Assembly: GCF_020784725.1 (NCBI RefSeq)
Contig: NZ_JAJGTZ010000029.1
Coordinates: 61,001-125,000 of the forward strand
Direction: 5' to 3'
From: Limosilactobacillus reuteri
Lineage (GTDB): Bacteria; Bacillota; Bacilli; Lactobacillales; Lactobacillaceae
Length of the DNA stretch: 64,000 nucleotides
A model generated the notes under the pieces. That model had not been told where the DNA came from and did no database searches. It saw nothing but the letters and a program-made list of their open reading frames with translations. This document shows positions 33,531-42,960 of the stretch, piece by piece. Within the stretch, counting starts at the first letter, position 1, and every line of letters starts with the position of its first letter. Position numbers and translations under genes: made by a program.

Positions 33531-33532
33531 TG
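33498..33532 (+). terminator. Intrinsic terminator of the candidate small RNA
   Basis: Perfect 10-bp stem AAGAAGCAGC / GCTGCTTCTT with loop TTTTTCCCGA..., then a T-run on the plus strand only. There is no T-run on the minus strand, so it does not serve cysS or its neighbours. Confidence 0.88.
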
Positions 33533-33587
33533 TTTAAAAAATAGCTGGAAGTAAGAAAACTCTATTTCTCTTCACAGCCATTCTTTA

Positions 33588-34742
33588 TTATTTTTTCTTA
33601 TCTTTATTATTTCGTTTTTCTTTATGTTCATCTGTATGCTCGTCAATTCCTCGTTGTGAATGGAGAGGGCGGGCAAAAATCATTCGGCCGGCATCTGTTT
33701 GAAGAGCACTCGTTACTTCAACTTCAATTTGTTTGTCCATAAAGTAACGACCATCTTCAACAACCACCATCGTTCCATCGTCAAGATAAGCAACACCCTG
33801 TTGTCTTTCAGTTCCCTTTTTCACGACAACAACAGTCATCGTTTCGCCTGGGATAACTCGTGGCCGCAATGACTTCGCCAAGTTATTAATATTCAGTACT
33901 TGAACGTTTTGGAATTGAATTACTTTATTAAGGTTATAATCATTAGTCACAATGACCCCATCAACTTTTTTAGCGAGGGCAATTAATTTACTATCCACCT
34001 CTGGAATATCTTCAAAGTCCCCATCATACATTTCAATTGGGACAATTTTCTCCTTCCGTAACTTGTTTAAAATATCAAGACCACGACGCCCACGCACACG
34101 CTTAATACTTTCGCCAGAATCAGCGATATATTGCAATTCATATAAAACAAAATTAGGTACCAGTAATGTTCCTTCTAAGAAACCTGTTTTGACCAAATCA
34201 TAAATGCGACCATCAATCAGAATGTTCGTATCTAGAATTTTATAATGATGATAATTATCATCCTGACGTTCAATTACATTTCTCCCATCAGTTTTACTGC
34301 TTTTAGCATGGGTAAATGCTTTGCGCCAATCATCTAACCGCGTCGTACCAATTCGAAAACCAAAATAACTAAAGACAATCATTAGAAGGATCGGCAAAAT
34401 ATTATTAATTACCGGAATCCTCGTTCTCCACAATGGAATCGAAATAAGAACTGCTAAAACTAACCCAATAATTGTTAATAAGGTCCCAAAGAAAAGGTAT
34501 ACAGGACTACGCTTTGTTAGTTCTTTTTCAATTCGCTGAATCAACTTTTCAGTGCCGCTAACCAATGGGAGTGATAATAACCAGAAAATAAGTGCACCAA
34601 TAATAATGTCGATAAATACTAATAATGCCGGATTAAGAGCGATGTTCAAAATCTCCCATAATAATGGCAAATAGTAAAATCCCACTGCCGCGCCAACTAG
34701 AATATAAATGAGAGTAATCATTCTACGCCGCATTTGCTTCAT
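33588..34742 (-). CDS. PIN and TRAM domain membrane protein (YacL type)
   Basis: A 384-residue protein with four N-terminal membrane helices (about 8-135), a PIN nuclease-like domain beginning KILDTNILIDGRIYDL (about 167-182) with further acids in SKLIALA and VTNDYNLNK, and a C-terminal TRAM domain (VKKGTERQQGVAYLDDGTMVVVEDG). The tail is very basic and charged (HKEKRNNKDKKK). YacL-like proteins next to radA are conserved in Firmicutes; substrate RNA is unknown. Confidence 0.88.
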   Translation of the reverse strand: MKQMRRRMITLIYILVGAAVGFYYLPLLWEILNIALNPALLVFIDIIIGALIFWLLSLPLVSGTEKLIQRIEKELTKRSPVYLFFGTLLTIIGLVLAVLISIPLWRTRIPVINNILPILLMIVFSYFGFRIGTTRLDDWRKAFTHAKSSKTDGRNVIERQDDNYHHYKILDTNILIDGRIYDLVKTGFLEGTLLVPNFVLYELQYIADSGESIKRVRGRRGLDILNKLRKEKIVPIEMYDGDFEDIPEVDSKLIALAKKVDGVIVTNDYNLNKVIQFQNVQVLNINNLAKSLRPRVIPGETMTVVVVKKGTERQQGVAYLDDGTMVVVEDGRYFMDKQIEVEVTSALQTDAGRMIFARPLHSQRGIDEHTDEHKEKRNNKDKKK

Positions 34743-34759
34743 CCTTTCAATTATTCATT

Positions 34760-36133
34760 TTATTCCAGCGCTAAATATAACGCTTCTTTAAGGGTCGAGA
34801 CACCAACTACTTGAATATTAGTTGATGGTTTCCAACCCTTTAAATTATTTTTGGGAATAAAGATTCGTTTAAAGCCAAGCTTTTCTGCTTCAGCAACCCG
34901 CTGTTCAATTCGGTTTACCCGGCGAATTTCCCCAGTTAAACCTACTTCACCGACAAATGCATCGGTAGGCTGTGTTCCTTTATCCCGATAACTGGAGGCA
35001 ATGCTTACTGCAATTGCCAAATCAATTGCTGGCTCATCTAGCTTAACGCCCCCAGCTGCTTTTAAGTAAGCATCTTGATTTTGAAGCATTAGGTTAGCAC
35101 GTTTCTCTAATACCGCCATTATCAATGATACTCGGTTTCGGCTCAAACCGGTAGCAGTTCGCTGTGCGTTCCCATAAACGGTTGGTGTTACCAGCGCCTG
35201 AATTTCAACTAAAATTGGTCGCGTTCCTTCTAATGAAACAACTACCGCTGACCCGGTTGCATCATGTAACCGTTCCTCTAAAAAGATTTCTGATGGATTT
35301 TTTACTTCCGTCAGCCCATTTGTATGCATTTCAAAAATACCAAGCTCGTTAGTTGAACCAAATCGATTTTTCACTGATCGCAAAATACGATATGTATGGT
35401 GTAGATCTCCTTCAAAGTACAAAACCGTATCAACCATGTGCTCTAAAATCTTTGGACCGGCAATTGCACCACCCTTTGTCACATGGCCAACAACAAAAAT
35501 CGTAATGTTATTACTTTTAGCAATTTGCATTAACTGGGCGGTAACTTCACGAATTTGCGACACACTACCAATTGCTGAACTTACATCAGTCGCCTGCATC
35601 GTTTGTACCGAGTCAATAACTACATACTCTGGCTTGAGGTCACGAATAGTATCCCGAATACTATCCATATTTGTTTCTGGATACACATAAAAATCATCCC
35701 CAGCAACTTTCAACCGTTCTGCCCGCATTTTAATTTGTGTCCCACTTTCTTCTCCAGACACATATAAAACCCGGTGGTGCTCATCGCTTAATTGTCCTGA
35801 AACTTGTAAAAGGAGGGTCGATTTTCCGATTCCAGGATCCCCACCAATTAGAATTAGTGATCCTGGAACGATTCCACCACCTAAAACGCGATTTAACTCA
35901 TTCAATTTTGTTTTAACACGAGGAGTCTCTGTACTATCAATCTCATTAATTTTCTGTGGTTTGGCAACTAAGCCGGTTAAGGTGGTGGTTGCTTTTTTTG
36001 TTGGTGCAGAACTGGTTTCTATCTGTTCTTCCACTAAAGTATTCCACTCACCACAGTTTGGACACCGCCCTAAGTAGCGTGGTGAGTTATAGCCACAGTT
36101 TTGGCAAACATATTGTGTTCGAACTTTTGCCAT
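34760..36133 (-). CDS. radA: DNA repair protein RadA (Sms)
   Basis: RecA-like helicase that processes recombination branches. The 457 residues show the C4 zinc finger [21 protein letters not shown] (about 10-30), Walker [11 protein letters not shown] (about 99-108), the RadA-specific KNRFGS motif (about 263) and a C-terminal Lon-like domain ([34 protein letters not shown]). It lies between dut and the PIN-TRAM gene, 24 bp after dut. Confidence 0.96.
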   Translation of the reverse strand: MAKVRTQYVCQNCGYNSPRYLGRCPNCGEWNTLVEEQIETSSAPTKKATTTLTGLVAKPQKINEIDSTETPRVKTKLNELNRVLGGGIVPGSLILIGGDPGIGKSTLLLQVSGQLSDEHHRVLYVSGEESGTQIKMRAERLKVAGDDFYVYPETNMDSIRDTIRDLKPEYVVIDSVQTMQATDVSSAIGSVSQIREVTAQLMQIAKSNNITIFVVGHVTKGGAIAGPKILEHMVDTVLYFEGDLHHTYRILRSVKNRFGSTNELGIFEMHTNGLTEVKNPSEIFLEERLHDATGSAVVVSLEGTRPILVEIQALVTPTVYGNAQRTATGLSRNRVSLIMAVLEKRANLMLQNQDAYLKAAGGVKLDEPAIDLAIAVSIASSYRDKGTQPTDAFVGEVGLTGEIRRVNRIEQRVAEAEKLGFKRIFIPKNNLKGWKPSTNIQVVGVSTLKEALYLALE

Positions 36134-36156
36134 TGCTTTAATTCCTCTCTAGTTAT

Positions 36157-36693
36157 TTATTCTTTTGTTGAACCAAATCCGCCAGTCCGTTTAGCAGTTG
36201 GTTGTTCTTCACCATCAGCGATTAAATATGGCATAAAAATTCCCTGACCAATCCGTTCTCCTTTTTTTATATGATAATCTCGTAACCCGTAGTTAATAAG
36301 TTGGAAGAAGATTTCACCTTCATTACTATCATTATCATAATAGTCTGCATCCACAATGCCGATTCCATTTGGTAAAATCAAGCGACGTTTAAAAGGACCA
36401 CTTGACCGGTTAGCTAATAAGAGAAATTCATCAGCTTGCATATAGGCTTTGATGCCGGTAGGTACTAAGTATGGCTTCAAACAGGAATCAGCAATCTTAA
36501 ACTCTTCATCAGTTAGCTTTTTTTGTTGATGAATTTGCCAAAGTACCTTTAAGAAATTACCTTTCCAAATTGATGGCAGGATAAAATCTTCTGATGCCTC
36601 AAAATCATATCCGGCCGCCCGCGCTGTTTGGCGTTGGGGTAAATGTATGTTTTGGTCTTTCTTACTAGAAACAATCTTAAATCCACGTTTCAT
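36157..36693 (-). CDS. dut: dUTP diphosphatase, trimeric type
   Basis: Hydrolyses dUTP to dUMP, keeping uracil out of DNA. All five motifs are visible: AAGYDFEASEDF (1), LANRSSGPFKRR (2), NGIGIVDADYYDN (3), GERIGQGIF (4) and RTGGFGST (5, P-loop-like). At 178 residues it is longer than the usual 140-150 because of an insertion between motifs 1 and 2 (about residues 36-68). The start is ATG 36693; GTG nine bases upstream lies inside the ribosome site. Confidence 0.94.
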   Translation of the reverse strand: MKRGFKIVSSKKDQNIHLPQRQTARAAGYDFEASEDFILPSIWKGNFLKVLWQIHQQKKLTDEEFKIADSCLKPYLVPTGIKAYMQADEFLLLANRSSGPFKRRLILPNGIGIVDADYYDNDSNEGEIFFQLINYGLRDYHIKKGERIGQGIFMPYLIADGEEQPTAKRTGGFGSTKE

Positions 36694-36831
36694 TACGTTC
36701 ACCTCATAGTGTTTTATTCTTAATTATTCCAGTATACTATTATATGCTAGATAATAAGTTAATGGTATCGCTTTGATAACTTGACTTTTAAAAGCAGTTT
36801 ATCGAAAATTATTATGAAAGGATGTGTTTAT

Positions 36832-37128
36832 ATGCAATATCGAGTTGATGGTCAGCGTATCATTGCTTTTGACGATCAAGAACCTTTAATTGGCGAGATC
36901 AGTTTTCCAAAAGTCCCAGATACAAATGATCACGTTGTCGTTGAACGAGTTTTTGTGCAACCAACTTACCGTGGGCAAGGAATTGCAGCTGAACTAGTAC
37001 GTCAATTTGTAGATTATGCAACGAAAGAACACTACACTGTCAAGCTCATGTGTCCATATGCGGTAGCGCAATTCAAACTACATCCAGAATATCAGCAACT
37101 ATTGCCAGTTGCAGATCGCTTTAATTAG
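36832..37128 (+). CDS. GNAT-type N-acetyltransferase (YidJ/Gcn5-like short form)
   Basis: A 98-residue single-domain acetyltransferase. It has the acetyl-CoA loop [22 protein letters not shown] (about 46-67) and the [15 protein letters not shown] end found in the short YidJ-type group (DUF4442/GNAT_2-like). The start is ATG 36832 with GAAAGGATG upstream; 17 further codons in frame are unlikely to be translated. It precedes rpiA by 11 bp. The acceptor is unknown. Confidence 0.83.
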   Translation: MQYRVDGQRIIAFDDQEPLIGEISFPKVPDTNDHVVVERVFVQPTYRGQGIAAELVRQFVDYATKEHYTVKLMCPYAVAQFKLHPEYQQLLPVADRFN

Positions 37129-37139
37129 GAGGAATATTA

Positions 37140-37823
37140 ATGGATCAAAATGCATTAAAAGAACAAACAGGTAAGGAATCAGTTAAATACATTAAATCTG
37201 GAATGATTGTCGGTCTCGGAACTGGATCAACCGTTAAATATATGGTTGATGAACTTGGTAAGCAAGTCCAAGAAGGTAAGATCAAAGATATTATCGGCGT
37301 AACAACTTCAAACCGAACTGCTAAACAAGCACGCGACCTTGGAATTACAATTAAAGATATTGATGACGTTGACCACATTGATTTAACTATTGATGGGGCC
37401 GATGAAATCAGTGATGACTTCCAAGGAATCAAAGGTGGCGGTGGTGCCCTCCTTTGGGAAAAGATCGTTGCCAATGCCTCAAATAAGGTAATGTGGATTG
37501 TCGATGAAAGTAAACTTGTCCACAAACTTGGCGCTTTCCCCCTTCCTGTTGAAGTAATTCCATTCGGTTCTCAACATGTCTTTGACCGTCTTGAAAAGAA
37601 GGGCTACAAGCCAACTTGGCGAATGGATGGAGATAAAAAGTTCCGTACCGATGAAAATAACTATATTATCGACCTTCACCTTGGCGAAATTGATGATCCT
37701 AAGGCCTTAGCCGACGAATTGATCCACATGGTTGGAATTGTTGAGACTGGTTTATTCTTAAATCGAGTTAACGACGTAATTGTTGGTACTCCAGAAGGTC
37801 CAAAGGTATTGCACGCCCGTTAA
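37140..37823 (+). CDS. rpiA: Ribose-5-phosphate isomerase A
   Basis: Interconverts ribose-5-phosphate and ribulose-5-phosphate in the pentose phosphate route, central to heterolactic fermentation and nucleotide synthesis. The 227-residue protein has [12 protein letters not shown] (about 26-37), [10 protein letters not shown] (about 81-90, catalytic Asp), [12 protein letters not shown] (about 98-109) and the DESK motif (about 122-125). It is probably co-transcribed with the GNAT gene and pepC. Confidence 0.96.
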   Translation: MDQNALKEQTGKESVKYIKSGMIVGLGTGSTVKYMVDELGKQVQEGKIKDIIGVTTSNRTAKQARDLGITIKDIDDVDHIDLTIDGADEISDDFQGIKGGGGALLWEKIVANASNKVMWIVDESKLVHKLGAFPLPVEVIPFGSQHVFDRLEKKGYKPTWRMDGDKKFRTDENNYIIDLHLGEIDDPKALADELIHMVGIVETGLFLNRVNDVIVGTPEGPKVLHAR

Positions 37824-37851
37824 TTTAATCTATTCAAAGGAGATATTGCAA

Positions 37852-39192
37852 ATGAGCTTTTCAATTAATAAAGAAGATATTGCTAGTTTTCATAAAAACT
37901 ACCGTCATCACCCTAACAGCAGTGTTTTAGAAAATACTGTTACAAAAAACGGGGTACGGAATGCAAGCTTTAATTGGCATTCAATTGCTGATAATACTCC
38001 TCATTTCTCTATTGACCTCAAGACGGGGGACGTTGCTGATCAAAAACAATCCGGTCGTTGTTGGATGTTTGCGGCATTGAACACAATGCGTCATGATATG
38101 CAGCAAAAATTTAACTTACCTGATAATTTTGAGCTTTCACAGGCCTACCAATTCTTCTGGGATAAGTTTGAAAAATCCAATTACTTCTACCAAAACGTAA
38201 TTAAGACTGCTAAAAAGCCTACCGACAGTCGAAAAGTTTCATGGTTAATGAACGAACCACAAAATGATGGTGGTCAATGGGATATGCTTTGCGCCCTCAT
38301 CAGTAAATATGGGGTTATGCCAAAAGCCGCAATGCCCGAATCATTTAATTCTTCTAACTCACGGGGAATTGATGAAGTCTTAAACAACAAACTTCGTCAC
38401 GATGCCGTTATTTTGCGGAAAATGATTAACGAAGATCATGCAAATGAAGAAGCAATCGATGAAATGCGCCGTAAGATGTTAAACGAGAATTACCGGATGC
38501 TTGCTTACACATTTGGTGAGCCAGTTAGTCACTTTGACTTCGAATATCGGACAAAGAAGGACAACGAATTCCACCGCGATACTAACCTAACACCACAGGA
38601 ATTTTTCAAGAAGTACGTTGGCTGGAAGCTTGATGATTATATTTCAATCATCCAAGCCCCAACCGCTGATAAGAAGTACCACCAAACTTACACCATTGAT
38701 ATGCTTGGTAATGTCGTTGGTGGCCGCGAAATCAAGCACTTAAACCTACCAATGGATGAATTCAAGCAGCTTGCGATTGAACAATTAAAGAATGGCGAAA
38801 GTGTTTGGTTTGGTTCAGATGTTATTAAATATTCAGAAACTAAACTTGGAATTATGGCCCTTAACACCTATGACTACGACAAACTATTTGACGTTGATCT
38901 TGAAATGACCAAAGCTGAAGCACTTGATTATAGCGAAAGCATGATGGATCATGCCATGGTTATCACTGGTGTTGACCTTGTCGATGGTAAGCCCACCAAG
39001 TGGAAAGTCGAAAACTCATGGGGGAACAAGGTCGGTCATAAAGGTTACTTCGTTATGAGTGACGATTGGATGGACAAGTACTGCTACCAAGTCGTTATTA
39101 ATAAGAAGTACCTTAGCGAGGACCTTAAACGTGATTACGCTAAGAGCCCAGTTGTTCTTAAGCCTTGGGATCCAATGGGAACTTTAGCATAA
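37852..39192 (+). CDS. pepC: Aminopeptidase C (bleomycin hydrolase family)
   Basis: Cytoplasmic cysteine peptidase that removes N-terminal residues from peptides. The 446-residue C1B papain-like protein has the catalytic Cys in QKQSGRCWMFAALNT (about residue 70), the His in MDHAMVITGV and the Asn in VENSWGNK, and the C-terminal arm that blocks the site. The start is ATG 37852 with AAAGGAGAT upstream; the frame extends 24 codons back through the end of rpiA without support. Confidence 0.96.
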   Translation: MSFSINKEDIASFHKNYRHHPNSSVLENTVTKNGVRNASFNWHSIADNTPHFSIDLKTGDVADQKQSGRCWMFAALNTMRHDMQQKFNLPDNFELSQAYQFFWDKFEKSNYFYQNVIKTAKKPTDSRKVSWLMNEPQNDGGQWDMLCALISKYGVMPKAAMPESFNSSNSRGIDEVLNNKLRHDAVILRKMINEDHANEEAIDEMRRKMLNENYRMLAYTFGEPVSHFDFEYRTKKDNEFHRDTNLTPQEFFKKYVGWKLDDYISIIQAPTADKKYHQTYTIDMLGNVVGGREIKHLNLPMDEFKQLAIEQLKNGESVWFGSDVIKYSETKLGIMALNTYDYDKLFDVDLEMTKAEALDYSESMMDHAMVITGVDLVDGKPTKWKVENSWGNKVGHKGYFVMSDDWMDKYCYQVVINKKYLSEDLKRDYAKSPVVLKPWDPMGTLA

Positions 39193-39244
39193 TAATTTAA
39201 CATTAATTTGTGAAAAAGCTGTGATAGATTTATTTATGGCTTTC

Positions 39245-39292
39245 AAAAAAGATCTCTAACACTGTAACATACAGACGTTGGAGATCTTTTTA
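39245..39292. terminator. Bidirectional intrinsic terminator between pepC and cyuC
   Basis: Arms AAAAGATCTCTAAC and GTTGGAGATCTTTT around a 16-base loop, A- and T-rich on the two sides. It separates the convergent pepC and cystine-operon transcripts. Confidence 0.85.
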
Positions 39293-39294
39293 AG

Positions 39295-40086
39295 TTATTC
39301 AGTAATATTTGCACCGAAGTATTTTTCAGATAGCTTCTTGACTGTTCCATCTTGTTGAAGTTCCTTAAGTGCCTTGTTGTAGGAAGATTGAATAGCAGTA
39401 TCTTTCTTGTTAAAAAGCGCTGAAATTTTAGCTGGATCTTGTTCACTAGAAACGTCAATCATCTTGAGACCCTTAGTACTATTCTTCTTGCTGTAAGCGT
39501 ACCATGCTTCACGCGAATTGACGGTTCCGGCAGCCCGACCTTGCTTGATCATATCTAAGGAACTAGCAAAATCGCCATTTGCTGTAAGGTTACCCTTATA
39601 TTTTTTAACCACATTCGCATTATTAGTTCCTGTCCCAGCAATAATCTTCTTGCCTTTAATATCCTTCAAGCTCTTGATATTGCTATTAGTAGGAACAATT
39701 AATGCAAACCGTGACTTGATATATGGAGTAGAGAAATTATATTGCTTGGCCCGTTCTGGTGTCTGTGTAATGTTATTCATTACTACATCAAACTTACCTG
39801 AACCAAGGCCAGCAATTAGTGAATCCCATTTAGTTGGTACGAATTTAGCTTTTAAGCCCATCTTTTTAGCAACTGCCTTACCAAGATCTACTTCAAAGCC
39901 AGTCAATTTGTTATTTTTACGATAAGAGTATGGGGAGTAAGTTCCCTCAAGACCAATTGTCAATTCTCCCTTATGAACTAATTCTGAATTAACAGCTGAT
40001 GAAGCAGCAGAAACACCTGTAATTCCTGCAGAGGTACCAACTGTTAAGGCTGCAATTGTTAATAGTACTTTCTTCCAAAATTTCAT
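39295..40086 (-). CDS. cyuC: Cystine-binding protein of ABC transporter (BspA/CyuC/MapA type)
   Basis: Extracellular solute-binding protein of family 3. The 263 residues begin with a signal peptide (KKVLLTIAALTVGTSAGITGVSAA, cleavage likely near 27; no lipobox Cys), followed by the family signature GLEGTYSPYSYRKNNKLTGFEVDLGKAVA (about 49-77), and are Lys-rich overall. From memory it closely resembles BspA/CyuC of L. fermentum BR11 (cystine uptake) and MapA of L. reuteri (mucus adhesion). As the last gene of the lyase-permease-ATPase-binding protein operon it should deliver cystine. Absence of a lipid anchor means it stays bound by charge, as described for BspA. Confidence 0.87.
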   Translation of the reverse strand: MKFWKKVLLTIAALTVGTSAGITGVSAASSAVNSELVHKGELTIGLEGTYSPYSYRKNNKLTGFEVDLGKAVAKKMGLKAKFVPTKWDSLIAGLGSGKFDVVMNNITQTPERAKQYNFSTPYIKSRFALIVPTNSNIKSLKDIKGKKIIAGTGTNNANVVKKYKGNLTANGDFASSLDMIKQGRAAGTVNSREAWYAYSKKNSTKGLKMIDVSSEQDPAKISALFNKKDTAIQSSYNKALKELQQDGTVKKLSEKYFGANITE

Positions 40087-40101
40087 TATTCTAAACTTCC
40101 T

Positions 40102-40860
40102 TTATTTTAAATTTTCCATTGTCATTGAGGCGATAAAATTCTTAATTCGTTTATTTGGATTATCTGGCGCAAAAAACTCGTCTGGAGTACCATCATATAA
40201 AATTTCGCCGTTTTCCACAAAAATAATCTTATCCGCAACATGTTTAGCAAAGACCATGTTATGAGTAACAATTACCATTGATTGTTTTTCTTCAGCTAAT
40301 TGCAATAGAACCTTCAACACACTAAGTTCTAATTCTGGATCAAGGGCAGAAGTCGGTTCATCAAGTAAGATATACTTTGGTGACATTGCCAAGGCCCGGG
40401 CAATCGCTACCCGCTGTGCTTGTCCACCAGATAATTCATTCGGATAGGCTTCTCCGTAATCTGCTAAGCCCACTTTAGCAAGTAATTTATGCGCGTTTGC
40501 AATTGCTTCCTTTTTCGGCTGTTTCAAAACCTGTGTTGGTCCTTCAATAATGTTACCAAGGACAGTTTTATTAGGGAAAAGATTATAATCTTGGAAAACC
40601 ATCCCTGTTTCTTGACGAATTGCCAACTTATCTTTATTACTTATTTTTTGACTGAAATCCAAATGATGATCATCAAAATCATACTGGCCACTCTCTGGCA
40701 TTACTAGTAAGTTAAGGGAGCGGAGAATTGTTGATTTACCCGAGCCAGATGGACCAACCATTACTGTTGTTTTACCGGCCGGAAACTCTAACGTGGTATT
40801 TTTCAAGACATTTTTATTACCAAAACTTTTATTGATATTTGTTAATTTCATTTTTCTCAC
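40102..40860 (-). CDS. Amino-acid (cystine) ABC transporter ATP-binding protein
   Basis: Powers the cystine importer. The 252 residues hold Walker A GPSGSGKST (about 38-46), the Q-loop ETGMVFQDYNLFP, the signature LSGGQAQRVAIARALA (about 144-159), Walker B YILLDEPTSALDP and the switch His in IVTHNM. It overlaps the permease gene by 4 bp. Confidence 0.93.
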   Translation of the reverse strand: MRKMKLTNINKSFGNKNVLKNTTLEFPAGKTTVMVGPSGSGKSTILRSLNLLVMPESGQYDFDDHHLDFSQKISNKDKLAIRQETGMVFQDYNLFPNKTVLGNIIEGPTQVLKQPKKEAIANAHKLLAKVGLADYGEAYPNELSGGQAQRVAIARALAMSPKYILLDEPTSALDPELELSVLKVLLQLAEEKQSMVIVTHNMVFAKHVADKIIFVENGEILYDGTPDEFFAPDNPNKRIKNFIASMTMENLK

Positions 40861-41558
40861 CTATTATTTGCGTTTACTTGACGGTCTACTATCCGCTCAA
40901 GATACCCTTGGAAATAAGATAAAACTGTCGTAAAGACCGCGTAGACCATTGCTACTAAAGTATACATAAGCAATGGTTGATAGTTTTCGGCCGCAATTTG
41001 TTGGCTGACGGCAAACATTTCCATAATTGTAATTGAAGCAGCCAAAGACGTATCTTTTACCAAACTTATAAAACTGTTGGATAAGGGCGGTAAAGCTACT
41101 CTTAAGGCTTGCGGTAAGATAATTCGCCACAAGATTTGCAACCGCGTCATTCCGATTGCTGCACCTGCTTCCCATTGCCCAGTTGGAACAGAACTGATTG
41201 CTGCCCGAATTGTTTCGGAAGCATAAGCCCCAGTGTTTAGTGAAAATGTAATAATGCCGGCTGTAAATGGTTCTAATTTTATTCCATGCGGCAGGACTCC
41301 CTTAATTCTCAGATATGGCAGTCCAAAGAATACAATAAATAATTGAACCAGCAGCGGTGTTGACCGGAAAAGCCAGACATAAAAACTAGCAATCCATTTA
41401 AGAATCATGAATGCGCCACGTTGACGAGAGAGACGAATTAAAGCTGTTACTAGTGCAATAATCAGCCCAAAGAAAAATGAAATAATCGCTAACGGAATCG
41501 TATATTTAAATCCCGCTGCTAAGAGTTGTGGTAAAGATGTCTTGATAATTTCCCACAT
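40857..41558 (-). CDS. Amino-acid (cystine) ABC transporter permease
   Basis: The 233-residue membrane protein has five predicted helices and the His/Glu/Met family arrangement: LWLFRSTPLLVQLFIVFFGLPY (about 62-83) and the EAA loop EAGAAIGMTRLQILWRIILPQALRVALPPL (about 132-161) that docks the ATPase. It lies 26 bp after the lyase gene. Confidence 0.93.
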   Translation of the reverse strand: MWEIIKTSLPQLLAAGFKYTIPLAIISFFFGLIIALVTALIRLSRQRGAFMILKWIASFYVWLFRSTPLLVQLFIVFFGLPYLRIKGVLPHGIKLEPFTAGIITFSLNTGAYASETIRAAISSVPTGQWEAGAAIGMTRLQILWRIILPQALRVALPPLSNSFISLVKDTSLAASITIMEMFAVSQQIAAENYQPLLMYTLVAMVYAVFTTVLSYFQGYLERIVDRQVNANNR

Positions 41559-41584
41559 AAGTCACAGTTTCCCTTCTTCTATAA

Positions 41585-42727
41585 TTAATCTAATTTTTTA
41601 AGTGCTTGTTGCAAGTCAGCAATAATATCTTCAGGGTCCTCAATTCCTACCGAAAGACGAATCAACTCATCTTTAATTCCGTTTTCTAATCTTATTTCCC
41701 GGGGAATAGATCCATGGGTCATGACAGCTGGAACTTCAATCAAACTTTCAATTCCTCCTAAGCTTTCGGCAAGATCAATCAATTGTAGACTTTCAACAAA
41801 CTTCTTCGCATCTAAGCCAGCCTTAAGTTCAAAGGAGATCATTGCGCCAAAGTTCCGCATTTGCTTAGTCGCAACCTCATGACCAGGGAAATCTTTTAAG
41901 CCTGGATAATAAATTTTTCCAATATGTTCATCGTTTTGAAGGAAGTTAATGACTTCATTCGCATTTTCTTGATGAACTCGCATCCGCGCGCCGAGAGTTT
42001 TCATTCCCCGTTGTAACAGCCAACTATCATCAGGACCAAGCGTACTACCGATTGAGTTTTGCAGGAATGCTAATTGTTCAGCAACCTCATCATCGTTAGT
42101 AACTGCTAATCCGGCAACAACATCACTATGACCACCTAAATATTTGGTTGCGGAGTGAACAACAATATCTGCCCCAAGGGTTAACGGTTGTTGGTTATAA
42201 GGAGTAGCAAAGGTATTATCAACAATTGTCTTTATTCCATGCTTCTTTGCGATATCAGCAATTACTTTAATATCAGCGGTTTGCAAGAGCGGATTAGTCG
42301 GTGTTTCAAAATAAACTGCAACGGTATTATCTTGAATTGCCTTTTCTACTGCTTCAAGGTCTTGCATATCAACAACAGTAAATTCAAGGCCAAAGCGTTT
42401 TAATACCTTATTGATTAATCGGAATGTTCCTCCGTATACATCACTACCAACTACAAAATGATCACCTTGAGAGAATAAAGAAAAGGTAGCATGAATAGCA
42501 GCAGATCCAGAAGCAAATGCAAAGCCAGCTGTCCCATGTTCAAGCTCTGCAATTAATTTTTCAAGAGATGCACGTGTTGGATTTCCTGTTCGAGAATATT
42601 CCCATTTAGGTTCACCGCCAAGAACGTGTTGATGGAATGTCGATGAACGGTAGATCGGTGTTGAAACAGCACCGGTTGTTGAATCTTCACTATTACCGCC
42701 ATGAATTAATTGTGTGTTGAATCTCAT
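41585..42727 (-). CDS. cgl: Cystathionine lyase/synthase family PLP enzyme
   Basis: Cys/Met metabolism enzyme, here probably cystathionine gamma-lyase, which also splits cystine to release sulphide and persulphide. The 380 residues include YSRTGNPTRASLEKLIAELE (about 50-69), the PLP region VVGSDVYGGTFRL, and the Schiff-base Lys in VVHSATKYLGGHSDV (about 196). The start is ATG 42727 with AAAGGAGAT upstream; 18 further codons in frame pass through the terminator and are not used. Cystathionine beta-lyase or gamma-synthase activity is possible; the cystine transporter beside it favours the lyase. Confidence 0.88.
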   Translation of the reverse strand: MRFNTQLIHGGNSEDSTTGAVSTPIYRSSTFHQHVLGGEPKWEYSRTGNPTRASLEKLIAELEHGTAGFAFASGSAAIHATFSLFSQGDHFVVGSDVYGGTFRLINKVLKRFGLEFTVVDMQDLEAVEKAIQDNTVAVYFETPTNPLLQTADIKVIADIAKKHGIKTIVDNTFATPYNQQPLTLGADIVVHSATKYLGGHSDVVAGLAVTNDDEVAEQLAFLQNSIGSTLGPDDSWLLQRGMKTLGARMRVHQENANEVINFLQNDEHIGKIYYPGLKDFPGHEVATKQMRNFGAMISFELKAGLDAKKFVESLQLIDLAESLGGIESLIEVPAVMTHGSIPREIRLENGIKDELIRLSVGIEDPEDIIADLQQALKKLD

Positions 42728-42763
42728 AATATCTATCTCCTTTAGAATGCAAAAACGAATACA

Positions 42764-42807
42764 AAAAAGGCGCAAACTCAAGAACTTCTCACTTGAATTT
42801 GCGCCTT
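42764..42807 (-). terminator. Attenuator terminator before the cystathionine lyase gene
   Basis: Long stem GGCGCAAA.TCAAG / CTTGA.TTTGCGCC followed by six T on the minus strand, 37 bp before the lyase start codon. Its upstream arm (42802-42806) is also needed for the alternative antiterminator pairing, so it is conditional. Confidence 0.88.
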
Positions 42808-42883
42808 ATGCATTTATTCCCGGTTACGTTAGCAGTTACTCAACTAAAAGTAAGCACGCCAAACTGTGGGTCGCATAAGACGC
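42802..42883 (-). promoter_or_regulatory. Antiterminator and pause hairpin of the cysteine attenuator
   Basis: Minus-strand RNA GCGTCTTATGC (42873-42883), inside the leader ORF, pairs over 11 positions (one G-U) with GCATAAGGCGC (42802-42812), which covers the 5' arm of the terminator. In competition, a hairpin TGTGG.TCGC / GCGA.CCACA (loop GTCTTAT) starts in the last Cys codon and buries the same element. Ribosome stalling at the Cys codons would break the hairpin and favour antitermination. Confidence 0.8.
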
Positions 42884-42930
42884 GATCCACAACAACAAAC
42901 AGTAACGTTGATTAATTGTTTGTTAAACAT
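42844..42930 (-). CDS. Cysteine leader peptide (28 aa)
   Basis: A short ORF starting with ATG 42930, ribosome site AGGAGG (42939-42944) 8 nt upstream. The peptide begins MFNKQLINVTVCCCGSR and ends RAYF, with three consecutive Cys codons (TGT TGT TGT) at codons 12-14, positions 42889-42897. Cys is otherwise rare in proteins of this group. It lies between the promoter and the terminator of the cystine operon, the place and form of an amino-acid attenuation leader such as trpL or hisL. It is too short for usual gene finders. Confidence 0.85.
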   Translation of the reverse strand: MFNKQLINVTVCCCGSRLMRPTVWRAYF

Positions 42931-42960
42931 GACGTGTTCCTCCTAACTTAGTATGCCAAA

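Noticed and set aside
33207..33554. Plus-strand open frame opposite the cysS start and intergenic region
   Set aside because: No ribosome site, composition unlike real proteins, and it runs through a clear intrinsic terminator; a small RNA explains the region better.
33209..33587. T-box riboswitch before cysS
   Set aside because: Looked for on the minus strand; no T-box core sequence, specifier hairpin or cysS-facing terminator is present.
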